Below, piece after piece: positions 42,539 through 50,589 of a stretch of DNA of 58,029 nt. A program made the translations under genes and the position numbers. This DNA is from an uncultured Lachnospiraceae bacterium (GTDB lineage: Bacteria > Bacillota > Clostridia > Lachnospirales > Lachnospiraceae), in contig CAMWBY010000021.1 of the NCBI GenBank assembly GCA_947172645.1, positions 1 to 58,029 of the forward strand, written 5' to 3'. Every line of letters begins with the position of its first letter. Position 1 is the first letter of the stretch. The notes below the pieces were generated by a model. It had not been told where the DNA came from and made no database searches. It worked only from the letters and a program-made list of their open reading frames with translations.

Positions 42539-43564
42539 ATGAACAGAGAAGATATCAGGATAAAAAAAGTAATCATACATATTTTGGATTCCACCATCGG
42601 GATGCCGGTGCTTTCGGATACGGAATTGGAATACGGTTCGGAGATTGCGGATTTTCTGAAAGAACATATTGCGAAAATCAGTTCCGGGGACGATGCCAAA
42701 GAGTGCCGCTTTTACAAGGAGGAATCGGAAGTTTACCATATTCTTAATTCTTATGCGGATGAGGATTTCGTGGCGGTCAGCAAGGATATTGCCATGATGC
42801 TGTATGAGATTATGAAAAGCAATATAGACATTCCGCCTGCGGACCTTATGGCGGTGCGGTTTAAGGAGGGGGAGGGGGAGTACCTGGCGCTTCTTAAGAT
42901 GAATTACAAGACGTTTTTCACGCACCGGACAATGCCCTCGGAAGATGGGGAAGGGAACAGCAATGAAATCATCAGGCACAAATCCCTGCTTCCGCCGGAG
43001 AGCCAGAGGCTGACGGAAGCGGCCATCATACGTCTGGATGACCTGGCGGTGTGGGTGCTTGAGAGGAAATATGAGGTAAATGGGGAGAAAACCAATTATT
43101 TTTCCTATCTATTCTTAAAATGCAGCGCCCACCTGTCGCACAAGTCGAAGCTGTCCATCGTGAGCAAAGCGGTGGAGAGCATCCAGAAAGAAGGTTTCGA
43201 CGAGAGCGAGCGGTTTGAGAGACAGATGCGCGCCAAGAGTATCATGCAGGAAGAGATAGAGGAGAAAGGCGGCTTTGTGGTAGAAGAGCTTGCAGAGAAA
43301 ATATTTGATGGGCAGCCGGAATTAAAAGTTGCCTTTCAGGATAAGATGGAGAAGTACGATATGGTGAAGGAAGAGATTCAGCCCCAGAGTGAAAATACGG
43401 TGCGTAAGTTCCAGAGCCAGCATTTGTATACAGACACGGGAATCGAGATTAAGATTCCAATGGAACAGTACAAGAATCCGCGGAGCGTGGAGTTTATCAC
43501 CAATCCTGACGGGACAATCTCGGTATGGATTAAAAATATTGAGCATTTAGAGGCGAAGTTGTAA
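42539..43564 (+). CDS. Nucleoid-associated protein, NdpA family
   Basis: A 341-residue protein. The opening (IRIKKVIIHILDSTIGMPVLSDTELEYGSEIADFLKEHIAKI) and later VGFI-like and NYFSYLFLKCSAHLSHKSKLSIVSKAVES blocks match the 37-kDa nucleoid-associated family (E. coli YejK). Such proteins bind the nucleoid; their role is poorly defined. ATG 42539 has AAGGAG 7 nt upstream, better than the longer frame's start. Middle member of the operon 42132-44753. Confidence 0.82.
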   Translation: MNREDIRIKKVIIHILDSTIGMPVLSDTELEYGSEIADFLKEHIAKISSGDDAKECRFYKEESEVYHILNSYADEDFVAVSKDIAMMLYEIMKSNIDIPPADLMAVRFKEGEGEYLALLKMNYKTFFTHRTMPSEDGEGNSNEIIRHKSLLPPESQRLTEAAIIRLDDLAVWVLERKYEVNGEKTNYFSYLFLKCSAHLSHKSKLSIVSKAVESIQKEGFDESERFERQMRAKSIMQEEIEEKGGFVVEELAEKIFDGQPELKVAFQDKMEKYDMVKEEIQPQSENTVRKFQSQHLYTDTGIEIKIPMEQYKNPRSVEFITNPDGTISVWIKNIEHLEAKL

Positions 43565-43589
43565 AGGGCAGTAGAAAAGAGGCGTGGTT

Positions 43590-44753
43590 ATGGGAACGAT
43601 ATTGGATTATCTGAAAGAATATGGTGACTATACATTGGAGGAAAAGCCTTTCAGCGAGGTGGACAGTCTGGCATTATGCCAGTTTACTTATCTGAAATTT
43701 GACGGGCTGGCGCCTGCGCCGGGTGAGAACAGGCCGATGGCCAGTCTGGAAGAACTGGCGGAAAGTGAGGAGTACGACCGGTTGTATGGTGATGAAAGAT
43801 ACCGGGAGGACAATACGGCGCTGTTTCAGGGAATGTATCGCAGTCAACGCTTTAAAGATATGAAGATATGGAATTATGTAAACCAAATAGACCTTGAGAC
43901 GGAAACACAGTTTTCAGCGGTCACATTCCTGCTGCCAAGTGGCGTATCTTACGTGGCTTACCGGGGGACGGACGAGACGATTGTGGGATGGAAAGAGGAT
44001 TTAAACCTGGCATTCTCCGAGCCGGTGAGAGGGCAACGCATGGCGGTGGACTATCTTGACAGTGTGGCGGAGGAGATTGCAGGCCCGTTCTATGTGGGCG
44101 GGCATTCCAAGGGAGGCAATTTTGCCACTTTTGCCTGCATGAACTGTGAAGCGTCTGTGCGCCGGCGTATCCTGGCAATCTATGACCATGACGGCCCGGG
44201 ATTTCGCCCGGAAGTGAAGTCCCAGGGCGCTTACGATGAGATTAAGGACAGAATCCATAAGACAGTGCCCCGGTCTTCGTTGGTGGGGATGTTACTCTAT
44301 TCGGAGGGCGCCTACCGGGTGGTGGAGAGTAAGACGATTGGGCTTGCGCAGCACAATCCTTACACGTGGCTTGTCAAAGACGACAGTTTTCATACTGTGG
44401 ATGAACTCTACGCCGGGCGCAAATTTTTGGACGAAGCCTTAAACCAGTGGATACTCTCCTTATCCCAGCACCAGATGCGGATTTTCGTGGACACTTTTTA
44501 CCAGATTGTGCTTGCCTCGGAGACGGATAACCTGATTGATTTTACGGCGAACTGGTTCCAGAGCCTGCACAAAATCGGCGCAGCGCTCAAGGAGATTGAC
44601 CCGCAGACCGGTAAGGCGATGATTCAGATTATGAAATCGCTCTTCGAAATCGCCTCTCTTAATGTGAAAGAGCGGGTGAAAAACAAGACGGAGTCACAGC
44701 GGGAGAAGTTTAACGAGGGCATACAGCAATTGGAGCAGATATTTACAAAGTAG
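43590..44753 (+). CDS. DUF2974 (Mbeg1-like) alpha/beta hydrolase
   Basis: A 387-residue protein. The nucleophile elbow YVGGHSKGGNFA places Ser173 as likely catalytic serine; SYVAYRGTDETIVGWKEDLNLAF and IYDHDGPGF are typical of the DUF2974 lipase-like family. No signal peptide is visible, so the enzyme is probably cytosolic. The C-terminal ~100 residues are helical (FYQIVLASETDNLIDFTANWF). Substrate unknown. AAGAGGCG precedes ATG 43590. The end overlaps the convergent amidotransferase gene by 11 bp. Confidence 0.88.
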   Translation: MGTILDYLKEYGDYTLEEKPFSEVDSLALCQFTYLKFDGLAPAPGENRPMASLEELAESEEYDRLYGDERYREDNTALFQGMYRSQRFKDMKIWNYVNQIDLETETQFSAVTFLLPSGVSYVAYRGTDETIVGWKEDLNLAFSEPVRGQRMAVDYLDSVAEEIAGPFYVGGHSKGGNFATFACMNCEASVRRRILAIYDHDGPGFRPEVKSQGAYDEIKDRIHKTVPRSSLVGMLLYSEGAYRVVESKTIGLAQHNPYTWLVKDDSFHTVDELYAGRKFLDEALNQWILSLSQHQMRIFVDTFYQIVLASETDNLIDFTANWFQSLHKIGAALKEIDPQTGKAMIQIMKSLFEIASLNVKERVKNKTESQREKFNEGIQQLEQIFTK

Positions 44754-45375
44754 CGAAATACTTGATGAGTTCCTCACCGCCGTCGTCAAGGATGCGTTCG
44801 GGATGCCACTGGACGGCTATGATGGGGAGTTTAGTGTGCATAATTCCCTCAATGATATTGTCCCCGGCGCGGCACACGACGGATAAATCCTGCCCGAGTC
44901 TGTCCGCCGCCTGGTGGTGGGCGGAATTGACCTTCGTGCCGGAGCCATATAGCTGATAGAAAAAATCGGTGCGGCTAAGTCCGCTGTGATAGACATAATG
45001 ATATTTATCCTGTCCTGCCCATTCGTGGGTTTTGGCGGTATCAATGTCCTGTGTGATAGTGCCTCCCAGGTGCACATTGATAATCTGCAGCCCTTTACAG
45101 ATGCCCAGGACGGGCTTTTTTTGTTCCATGAAAAGGGATAACGCCTGAATTTGCAGGATGTCCAGTTCCGTGTCGATGCCTCGGGAGCCGTGGTTTTGCT
45201 GCCCGAAGAAGGCGGGGGTGATGTCGCCGCCGCCGGGGAGCAGCAGGTGGCTTGCCTGCGCGGCTTCTTCCGTGTTTAGCGTGGTGACAAAAGGGATTTG
45301 GAGGCGGCGGAGCGCGTTTTCATAGTTGTGTACATCCCCGGCACGGCCGACGATGGCAATCAGGGGAGAGTCCAT
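44743..45375 (-). CDS. Gamma-glutamyl-GABA hydrolase-like class I amidotransferase (peptidase C26)
   Basis: A 210-residue glutamine-amidotransferase-fold hydrolase. HLLLPGGGDITP and the nucleophile Cys93 in GICKGLQ, with the catalytic His-x-Glu in VQWHPE near residue 192, match the PuuD family that cleaves gamma-glutamyl bonds. Its natural substrate here is unknown, since no other putrescine genes are nearby. It is a single gene, convergent with the DUF2974 operon. Confidence 0.9.
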   Translation of the reverse strand: MDSPLIAIVGRAGDVHNYENALRRLQIPFVTTLNTEEAAQASHLLLPGGGDITPAFFGQQNHGSRGIDTELDILQIQALSLFMEQKKPVLGICKGLQIINVHLGGTITQDIDTAKTHEWAGQDKYHYVYHSGLSRTDFFYQLYGSGTKVNSAHHQAADRLGQDLSVVCRAGDNIIEGIMHTKLPIIAVQWHPERILDDGGEELIKYFATL

Positions 45376-45610
45376 AGTGGTTTTCCTCGCTGTATTTTCA
45401 TTACTATACTATATGTTGCGGCGGGAAAATTGACAGATGATAAGAATATGCATAAAAAATAAATTCTGGTTGCTTTTTGCCGGGAAATTCAATATAATTT
45501 AGATGTAAGTAAAATATTTTAGATATTTTATTTTCACAGGCATTGTGCCGGGAATAGTCAGGGAAAAGGAGAGCGGGATGAAATGATTTCTGGGAAGCAG
45601 GAGGAATGGG

Positions 45611-46561
45611 ATGAGGGATAGAGACGAGGGGCTTTATAATAAGACATGGATTGCACAGCGGGCGGACCCTTATGTGTACAGGCATATAGACGGATATTAT
45701 TATTTTACGGCGTCCGTGCCTGCCTATGACGGCATTGTGCTGCGCAGGTCGAAGACTCTGGCCGGACTTGCGGATGCGGAGGAAGTGGAAATATGGCATA
45801 AACATGAGTCGGGCATTATGAGCTTTCATATCTGGGCGCCGGAGCTGCACTATATCAACGGGGCATGGTACATCTACTTTGCGGGCAGTGACAAGGACGA
45901 TATCTGGGCGCTGCGCCCCTATGTACTGGAGTGCAAGGACGCGGACCCGGTGACAGGTACATGGGAGGAGAAGGGTAAGATGCGCAGAGCGCCGGAAGAT
46001 GAGTTTTCTTTCGAGGCGTTTTCCCTGGACGCAACGGTGTTCGAGAATCACGGCAAGTGGTATTATATCTGGGCGGAGAAAGTAGGGGTAGGTAAGCAGA
46101 TATCCAACCTTTACATTGGGGAGATGGCAAGTCCGTATGAGTTAAAGACGGTACAGGTTCTTCTGACCACGCCGGATTATGACTGGGAGCGGATAGGGTT
46201 CTGGGTAAATGAGGGACCCTCTGTGCTGAAGCGGAATGGCAAGATATTTATGACCTATTCGGCTTCCGAGACAGGCGTGGCTTATTGCATGGGGATGCTG
46301 ACGGCGGATGAGGACGCTGATTTGCTTGACCCGTTATCATGGCGCAAGGAGAGATATCCGGTGCTCAAGTCCGATGATTCCGTGGGTATCTATGGCCCGG
46401 GGCATAATTGTTTCACTGTGGATGAGGAGGGGAATGATATTCTCGTCTATCATGCCAGGACAGAGACTGAGATTGTGGGCGACCCGCTGTACAACCCGAA
46501 CCGTCATGCGATGTTGATGAAGTTTGGTTGGAAGGACGGGAAACCGGATTTCCACTTCTGA
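45611..46561 (+). CDS. GH43 glycoside hydrolase (arabinofuranosidase/xylosidase)
   Basis: A 316-residue five-bladed propeller enzyme without a signal peptide. The three GH43 acidic residues are visible: Asp19 (QRADPYVY, base), Asp140 (SLDATVF, pKa tuner) and Glu201 (VNEGPSVL, acid). WAPELHYINGAWYIYFAG is a usual blade motif. It would remove arabinose or xylose from imported oligosaccharides. CAGGAGG lies 7 nt before ATG 45611. The GH51 gene starts 49 bp later, so they form an arabinoxylan pair. Confidence 0.92.
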   Translation: MRDRDEGLYNKTWIAQRADPYVYRHIDGYYYFTASVPAYDGIVLRRSKTLAGLADAEEVEIWHKHESGIMSFHIWAPELHYINGAWYIYFAGSDKDDIWALRPYVLECKDADPVTGTWEEKGKMRRAPEDEFSFEAFSLDATVFENHGKWYYIWAEKVGVGKQISNLYIGEMASPYELKTVQVLLTTPDYDWERIGFWVNEGPSVLKRNGKIFMTYSASETGVAYCMGMLTADEDADLLDPLSWRKERYPVLKSDDSVGIYGPGHNCFTVDEEGNDILVYHARTETEIVGDPLYNPNRHAMLMKFGWKDGKPDFHF

Positions 46562-46609
46562 TATTATAACACTGCATATTGTTGAAGAAAAAGATAGGAG
46601 AAAAAGCAA

Positions 46610-48130
46610 ATGGCAAAATTATACATTAATGAGACAAACAAGAGGGGGCATATCAATGCGGAAATCTATGGACATTTCTCGGAGCATCTGGGCAGATGTA
46701 TCTATGAGGGGCTTTATGTAGGGGAAGACTCTGATATTCCGAATGTGAATGGGATGCGCAAGGATGTCGTGGATGCCCTGAAAGAGATGAAGATTCCGGT
46801 ATTGCGCTGGCCGGGCGGATGCTTTGCGGATGAGTATCACTGGCGGGACGGCATTGGCCCGAAAGAGAGCAGGAAGAAGATGATTAATACCCACTGGGGC
46901 GGCGTGGTGGAAGATAACAGTTTCGGAACGCACGAATTTTTCGAACTGTGCGAACAGTTGGGATGTAAGACTTATGTAAATGGAAACGTGGGAAGCGGTA
47001 CAGTCCAGGAGATGAGCGAATGGGTGGAGTATATCACCTTTGGCGGCGTTTCCCCCATGGCTGACCTGCGTAAGAAGAACGGCCATGAGAAGCCGTGGAC
47101 GATTGATTATTTTGGGGTTGGCAACGAGAACTGGGGCTGCGGCGGCAATATGACGCCGGAATATTATGCCAACCTGTACAGAAGATACCAGACTTATGTG
47201 AGACACTATGACGACGCCGCGCCGATTAAGAAGATTTGCTGCGGCGCGAACGTGGCGGACTATGCATGGACAGAGAATGTGTTGAAGACATGCTTCCAGC
47301 CGCCGCAGCCGGCGGAGGAATCTGGGTCTAAAGGATATATGGATGGGTTATCCCTCCATTATTATGTACACCCGGAAGGATGGCAGACGAAGGGCAGCGC
47401 CACCGAATTTGACGAGAAGACATGGTATAAGACGTTGGCTAAAGCGGCTTATATGGAAGAGCTGATTAACCGCCACGGCGCGATTATGGACCAGTACGAC
47501 CCCGAGAAAAAAATCGGCATGGCAGTGGATGAATGGGGGTGTTGGTTTACCGTGGAGCCGGGAACCAATCCGGGCTTCTTGTATCAGCAGAATACTATGC
47601 GTGACGCGCTTGTTGCCGGACTGACCCTGAATATTTTCAATAAACATTGCGACCGTGTGAAGATGGCATGTATTGCGCAGATGGTCAATGTATTACAGTC
47701 GGTGATTCTGACAGAAGGCCCGAAGATGATTCTTACGCCTACTTACTATGTGTTCCATATGTACAAGCATCACCAGGATGCGGAGCTTGTGGACAGCTAT
47801 ATCGAGGGCAATAAGATGGTCGGCCTGGAAGAAGAGTATCAGACGCCGCTCTTGAGCGAGTCTGTCTCCATAGACGGGGAAGGATATGTCAACGTGACGC
47901 TTGCTAACCTTTCCGTGACCGAGGATGTACCTGTTGAGATGGCGTTTGCACAGCTTGCCCCTGCAAAAGTCAGCGCCACAGTGTTACGGCAAGAGATGCA
48001 TGCGCATAATACGTTCGAGGAGCCGAAGAAGGTAAAAGAAGAGGCCTTTGACGCTTTCGAAATCAAAAACGGGAAAGTCTGCTTTACGGCGCCCGCGTGC
48101 AGCGTCATCAGTTTCCGCATCAAACAATAA
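46610..48130 (+). CDS. GH51 alpha-L-arabinofuranosidase
   Basis: A 506-residue intracellular enzyme. Acid/base Glu173 (FGVGNENWG) and nucleophile Glu308 (AVDEWG) are in place, and the N-terminus ([26 protein letters not shown], then [21 protein letters not shown]) is textbook GH51. The C-terminal ~130 residues are the beta-sandwich. It releases terminal arabinofuranose from arabinan or arabinoxylan pieces. AGGAGAAAA precedes ATG 46610. Downstream of the GH43 gene, likely the same transcript. Confidence 0.95.
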   Translation: MAKLYINETNKRGHINAEIYGHFSEHLGRCIYEGLYVGEDSDIPNVNGMRKDVVDALKEMKIPVLRWPGGCFADEYHWRDGIGPKESRKKMINTHWGGVVEDNSFGTHEFFELCEQLGCKTYVNGNVGSGTVQEMSEWVEYITFGGVSPMADLRKKNGHEKPWTIDYFGVGNENWGCGGNMTPEYYANLYRRYQTYVRHYDDAAPIKKICCGANVADYAWTENVLKTCFQPPQPAEESGSKGYMDGLSLHYYVHPEGWQTKGSATEFDEKTWYKTLAKAAYMEELINRHGAIMDQYDPEKKIGMAVDEWGCWFTVEPGTNPGFLYQQNTMRDALVAGLTLNIFNKHCDRVKMACIAQMVNVLQSVILTEGPKMILTPTYYVFHMYKHHQDAELVDSYIEGNKMVGLEEEYQTPLLSESVSIDGEGYVNVTLANLSVTEDVPVEMAFAQLAPAKVSATVLRQEMHAHNTFEEPKKVKEEAFDAFEIKNGKVCFTAPACSVISFRIKQ

Positions 48131-48156
48131 GAAAAATGAAGAGAATGGGAAAAACC

Positions 48157-48435
48157 ATGGAAATAGAGTCAAAGCGTATCTGCCGTAAGTGCCTTACGAG
48201 GGATATGGACAAGGACGCTTACTTTGATAATCTGCATACTTATATCGAAAACCTGGATGAAGAATTAAAAGTAGAGAAGCCGCTTTATGAGGAGCGGCTC
48301 TCTCTCTGTCAGGAATGCGATTTGTTGATAGACGGCATGTGCAGGGCATGCGGATGCTATGTGGAACTGCGCGCCGCCATGCGTAAAAACGGCTGTCCAT
48401 ATGATAAATGGAAAGCGGCGGAGGATATCAGTTAA
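48157..48435 (+). CDS. Small Cys-rich protein, DUF6171-like
   Basis: A 92-residue protein with eight cysteines in zinc-ribbon-like spacing: CRKC near the N-terminus, then LCQECDLLIDGMCRACGCYVELRAAMRKNGCP. Probably a zinc-binding protein; function unknown. The start is ambiguous: ATG 48136, 48145 and 48157 are in frame; GAATGGG before 48157 is the best ribosome site. It follows the GH51 gene by 26 bp but is also found apart from such genes, to my knowledge, so the link may be incidental. Overlaps the convergent phosphoesterase end by 8 bp. Confidence 0.7.
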   Translation: MEIESKRICRKCLTRDMDKDAYFDNLHTYIENLDEELKVEKPLYEERLSLCQECDLLIDGMCRACGCYVELRAAMRKNGCPYDKWKAAEDIS

Positions 48436-49387
48436 GAGGCGGCTGCGGTGCAAAAAGATTTACCGGGCCGCCGATAACATCCCGTGCCACATATAATACG
48501 CTGTCAAGCCTTGCCTGCATAGTCCACTTTACGAGAGTCATCATTCCACGTTCGATTTCGATGCAGGTGATGCAGCGAGGGTGCACGCAGCTTCCCGTAT
48601 TGTAATAGTAGGACAAATCTTCCGGCATTACGGGGCGGTGTGTGTGCCCCGTAATCAAGATACGGTGGTTTTCCTCCGCCCAACTGCGCAGCGCTTCCTC
48701 GCTTTTTTCTTTTACTTCGTAATTCTTTGCCGCACTGGTAGGGTCTAAGATGCCCAGGTTTTCAAGCGGGCTCCAGATGTAACGCACCAGAAAACGCGCC
48801 AGAGGCCAGAATGTGGAATTGAGCAGGCTGGCCTGGTGCCCGTGGGTCAGGTACAAGGAGCGCTCCGGTATGGATTCAGGGCGAAGAATAACGGCTTCGT
48901 GGTAGACAGGGCGTAGATTATCCTGTATTTTTTCTGCAGAGTGGCACCCGTCTGCCGACATGGATTCAGAGGCGTGCCGAAGATATTTTTTGCCTCTGTA
49001 GACACATCCGTCACGGATAGAATCAGAATCGGCAGGGTGTTGCAGGCGTTTTTTAATCATATCGTGATTCCCATAGACAAGATACAGCCTGCCGCTCGCA
49101 TGGAATCTGGTAAGCATGTCGTAGACGTCGCTGTGCACTTCGATAATGTTGCGCAGCTGTCTGTTTTCCCACAGTTCATCCCCATCCCCCAACTCGATAT
49201 AAGTGAAGCCGAGTCGGTAATAATGTTCCAGTGCGGCGAAATACAGATGTTGGTTTTTTAAAAAGTTGTCGGAAGAAGTACCTACGCCCCTGTGGCAGTC
49301 GCTTATGAGAGCATACTTGGAACGGCAGCCAAGGGGCAGTACAGGAGCCTGTGCAAAAGCCCGCTCCAGGCGGCTTGCGGTTCCCAT
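48428..49387 (-). CDS. Calcineurin-like metallophosphoesterase
   Basis: A 319-residue phosphoesterase. Metal-binding motifs run in order: SDCHRGVG (variant of DxH), ELGDGDELWE (GDxxD-like), VYGNHD, LTHGHQ and GHTHRP. It resembles UDP-2,3-diacylglucosamine-type phosphoesterases of Gram-positives, whose substrates are unknown. ATG 49387 overlaps the stop of the DUF4474 gene (TGATG) and has AGAGGTGG upstream; the longer frame to 49423 lies inside that gene. The two genes are translationally coupled. Confidence 0.9.
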   Translation of the reverse strand: MGTASRLERAFAQAPVLPLGCRSKYALISDCHRGVGTSSDNFLKNQHLYFAALEHYYRLGFTYIELGDGDELWENRQLRNIIEVHSDVYDMLTRFHASGRLYLVYGNHDMIKKRLQHPADSDSIRDGCVYRGKKYLRHASESMSADGCHSAEKIQDNLRPVYHEAVILRPESIPERSLYLTHGHQASLLNSTFWPLARFLVRYIWSPLENLGILDPTSAAKNYEVKEKSEEALRSWAEENHRILITGHTHRPVMPEDLSYYYNTGSCVHPRCITCIEIERGMMTLVKWTMQARLDSVLYVARDVIGGPVNLFAPQPPLN

Positions 49388-50334
49388 CAGCCACCTCTGT
49401 GAGGACGGCATGTGCGGCAGCATCTTGGCCTGTGACAGCCGTTCTTACGGTGACAGCGCCTGTGGAAGCGGCGGATTCTGAGAAGGCGCCTGAAACAAGC
49501 AGGAAGGAAGTAATACAGATACAGCACCCGGTCTTCTGTGTGCACGAAGGGCCTGGTGGCCCATACGAAGAGCTTACAGTACATCCGGTTCAGGCATTGT
49601 GAAAGCCACCTGTGGAAACGTGTCAGAAGCCCGAACTTTTCATAGACAGGGGCACGGAAGGTGAGACAGATGCAAAGTCCCTGGACAGAGATATCCTTCC
49701 GGCAGAAGCCCGCCCGTAACAGCCCCTCATAGAAGGCGGCGCTCATCTGCGAGTTGGGAAAACAGACAGATGCTTCCAGTGTCAGTTCGCACGGTTTCGA
49801 GAAACAGCCGGGGAGGAATGCCGTAAGCCACCAGTGGCGTTCGGAGAGCTGCACATAGTCTTCGCCGTTCTTAGTCAGGCGCAGTGTGCAAGGAAGCATT
49901 TCGTGGTCTGCTGCCGCATCGAATAACGTCGTTTTATATTCCGATTCGGCCAAGATTCTGTCGGCGTGGTATATGCCGATTTCTGCGCCGGTGTTGATAC
50001 CGTACTGGCCTTTCCAAAATTCAATAAGCCAGGTCTTTCCGTTGTAGTCGAAGTAGACCGGAAGCGCATCAAAGACCATCTGGAAACGGGGAGCCATGTA
50101 ATCATAGAGCCACGTATATCCTGCGGCCTTTTGCCAGGCGTCTATGGTGGAAGAGAAGAAGCCGCAGCGGCAATGGTAAGCGTAACCGAATGGGGCGGCG
50201 AGTTCTTCTAACAAGGAGCATTTCTGGCATTTATCCATGCATTTAATCCGACAGATAATTTTTTTTCTGCGCACGCAGGAGAAAATCATACAGAAAAGAA
50301 CAATGAGTAATAAGATAAACAGAGCGTAGTACAT
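49387..50334 (-). CDS. DUF4474-like protein with N-terminal membrane anchor
   Basis: A 315-residue protein. Residues 1-20 (MYYALFILLLIVLFCMIFSC) are one transmembrane helix, followed by a CRIKCMDKCQKCSLLEEL cysteine cluster and then the conserved block LAAPFGYAYHCRCGFFSSTIDAWQKAAGYTWLYDYMAPRFQM…WLIEFWKGQYGINTGAEIGIY, which I associate with DUF4474. The last ~60 residues are very Arg/Cys-rich and look non-globular. Function unknown; coupled to the metallophosphoesterase. The start has only a weak ribosome site. Confidence 0.8.
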   Translation of the reverse strand: MYYALFILLLIVLFCMIFSCVRRKKIICRIKCMDKCQKCSLLEELAAPFGYAYHCRCGFFSSTIDAWQKAAGYTWLYDYMAPRFQMVFDALPVYFDYNGKTWLIEFWKGQYGINTGAEIGIYHADRILAESEYKTTLFDAAADHEMLPCTLRLTKNGEDYVQLSERHWWLTAFLPGCFSKPCELTLEASVCFPNSQMSAAFYEGLLRAGFCRKDISVQGLCICLTFRAPVYEKFGLLTRFHRWLSQCLNRMYCKLFVWATRPFVHTEDRVLYLYYFLPACFRRLLRIRRFHRRCHRKNGCHRPRCCRTCRPHRGG

Positions 50335-50495
50335 AGTCTATAACCTATAATCCTATGTGGTTTTACTCTACTTTATGCCGGTATTTTTGAGGGGTGTATA
50401 AAATATCTGTTCTTCGGATAAAAGAGAATACATTCGATACGCATGGTAAATAGAGCGTTTGGCAAACAAAAGCAAATAAATAACCATGCAGAGGT

Positions 50496-50522
50496 TAAAA
50501 AAAAGCTTATTTTGTCCGATAA
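50496..50522 (+). promoter_or_regulatory. Sigma-28 (FliA/SigD) flagellar promoter
   Basis: TAAA (50496-50499), exactly 15 bp, then TCCGATAA (50515-50522), against a consensus of TAAA-N15-GCCGATAA: one mismatch in total. It lies 68 bp upstream of the flagellin start. Confidence 0.88.
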
Positions 50523-50589
50523 AAATTTTAGATACTATACACTGTTATACTAAAGTCCGCATGTTTGCTTAATTGCGGGGGAGGTATCA

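Noticed and set aside
45404..46051. 215-codon minus-strand ORF antisense to the GH43 gene
   Set aside because: Overlaps a well-supported GH43 gene and has no homologous-looking motif.
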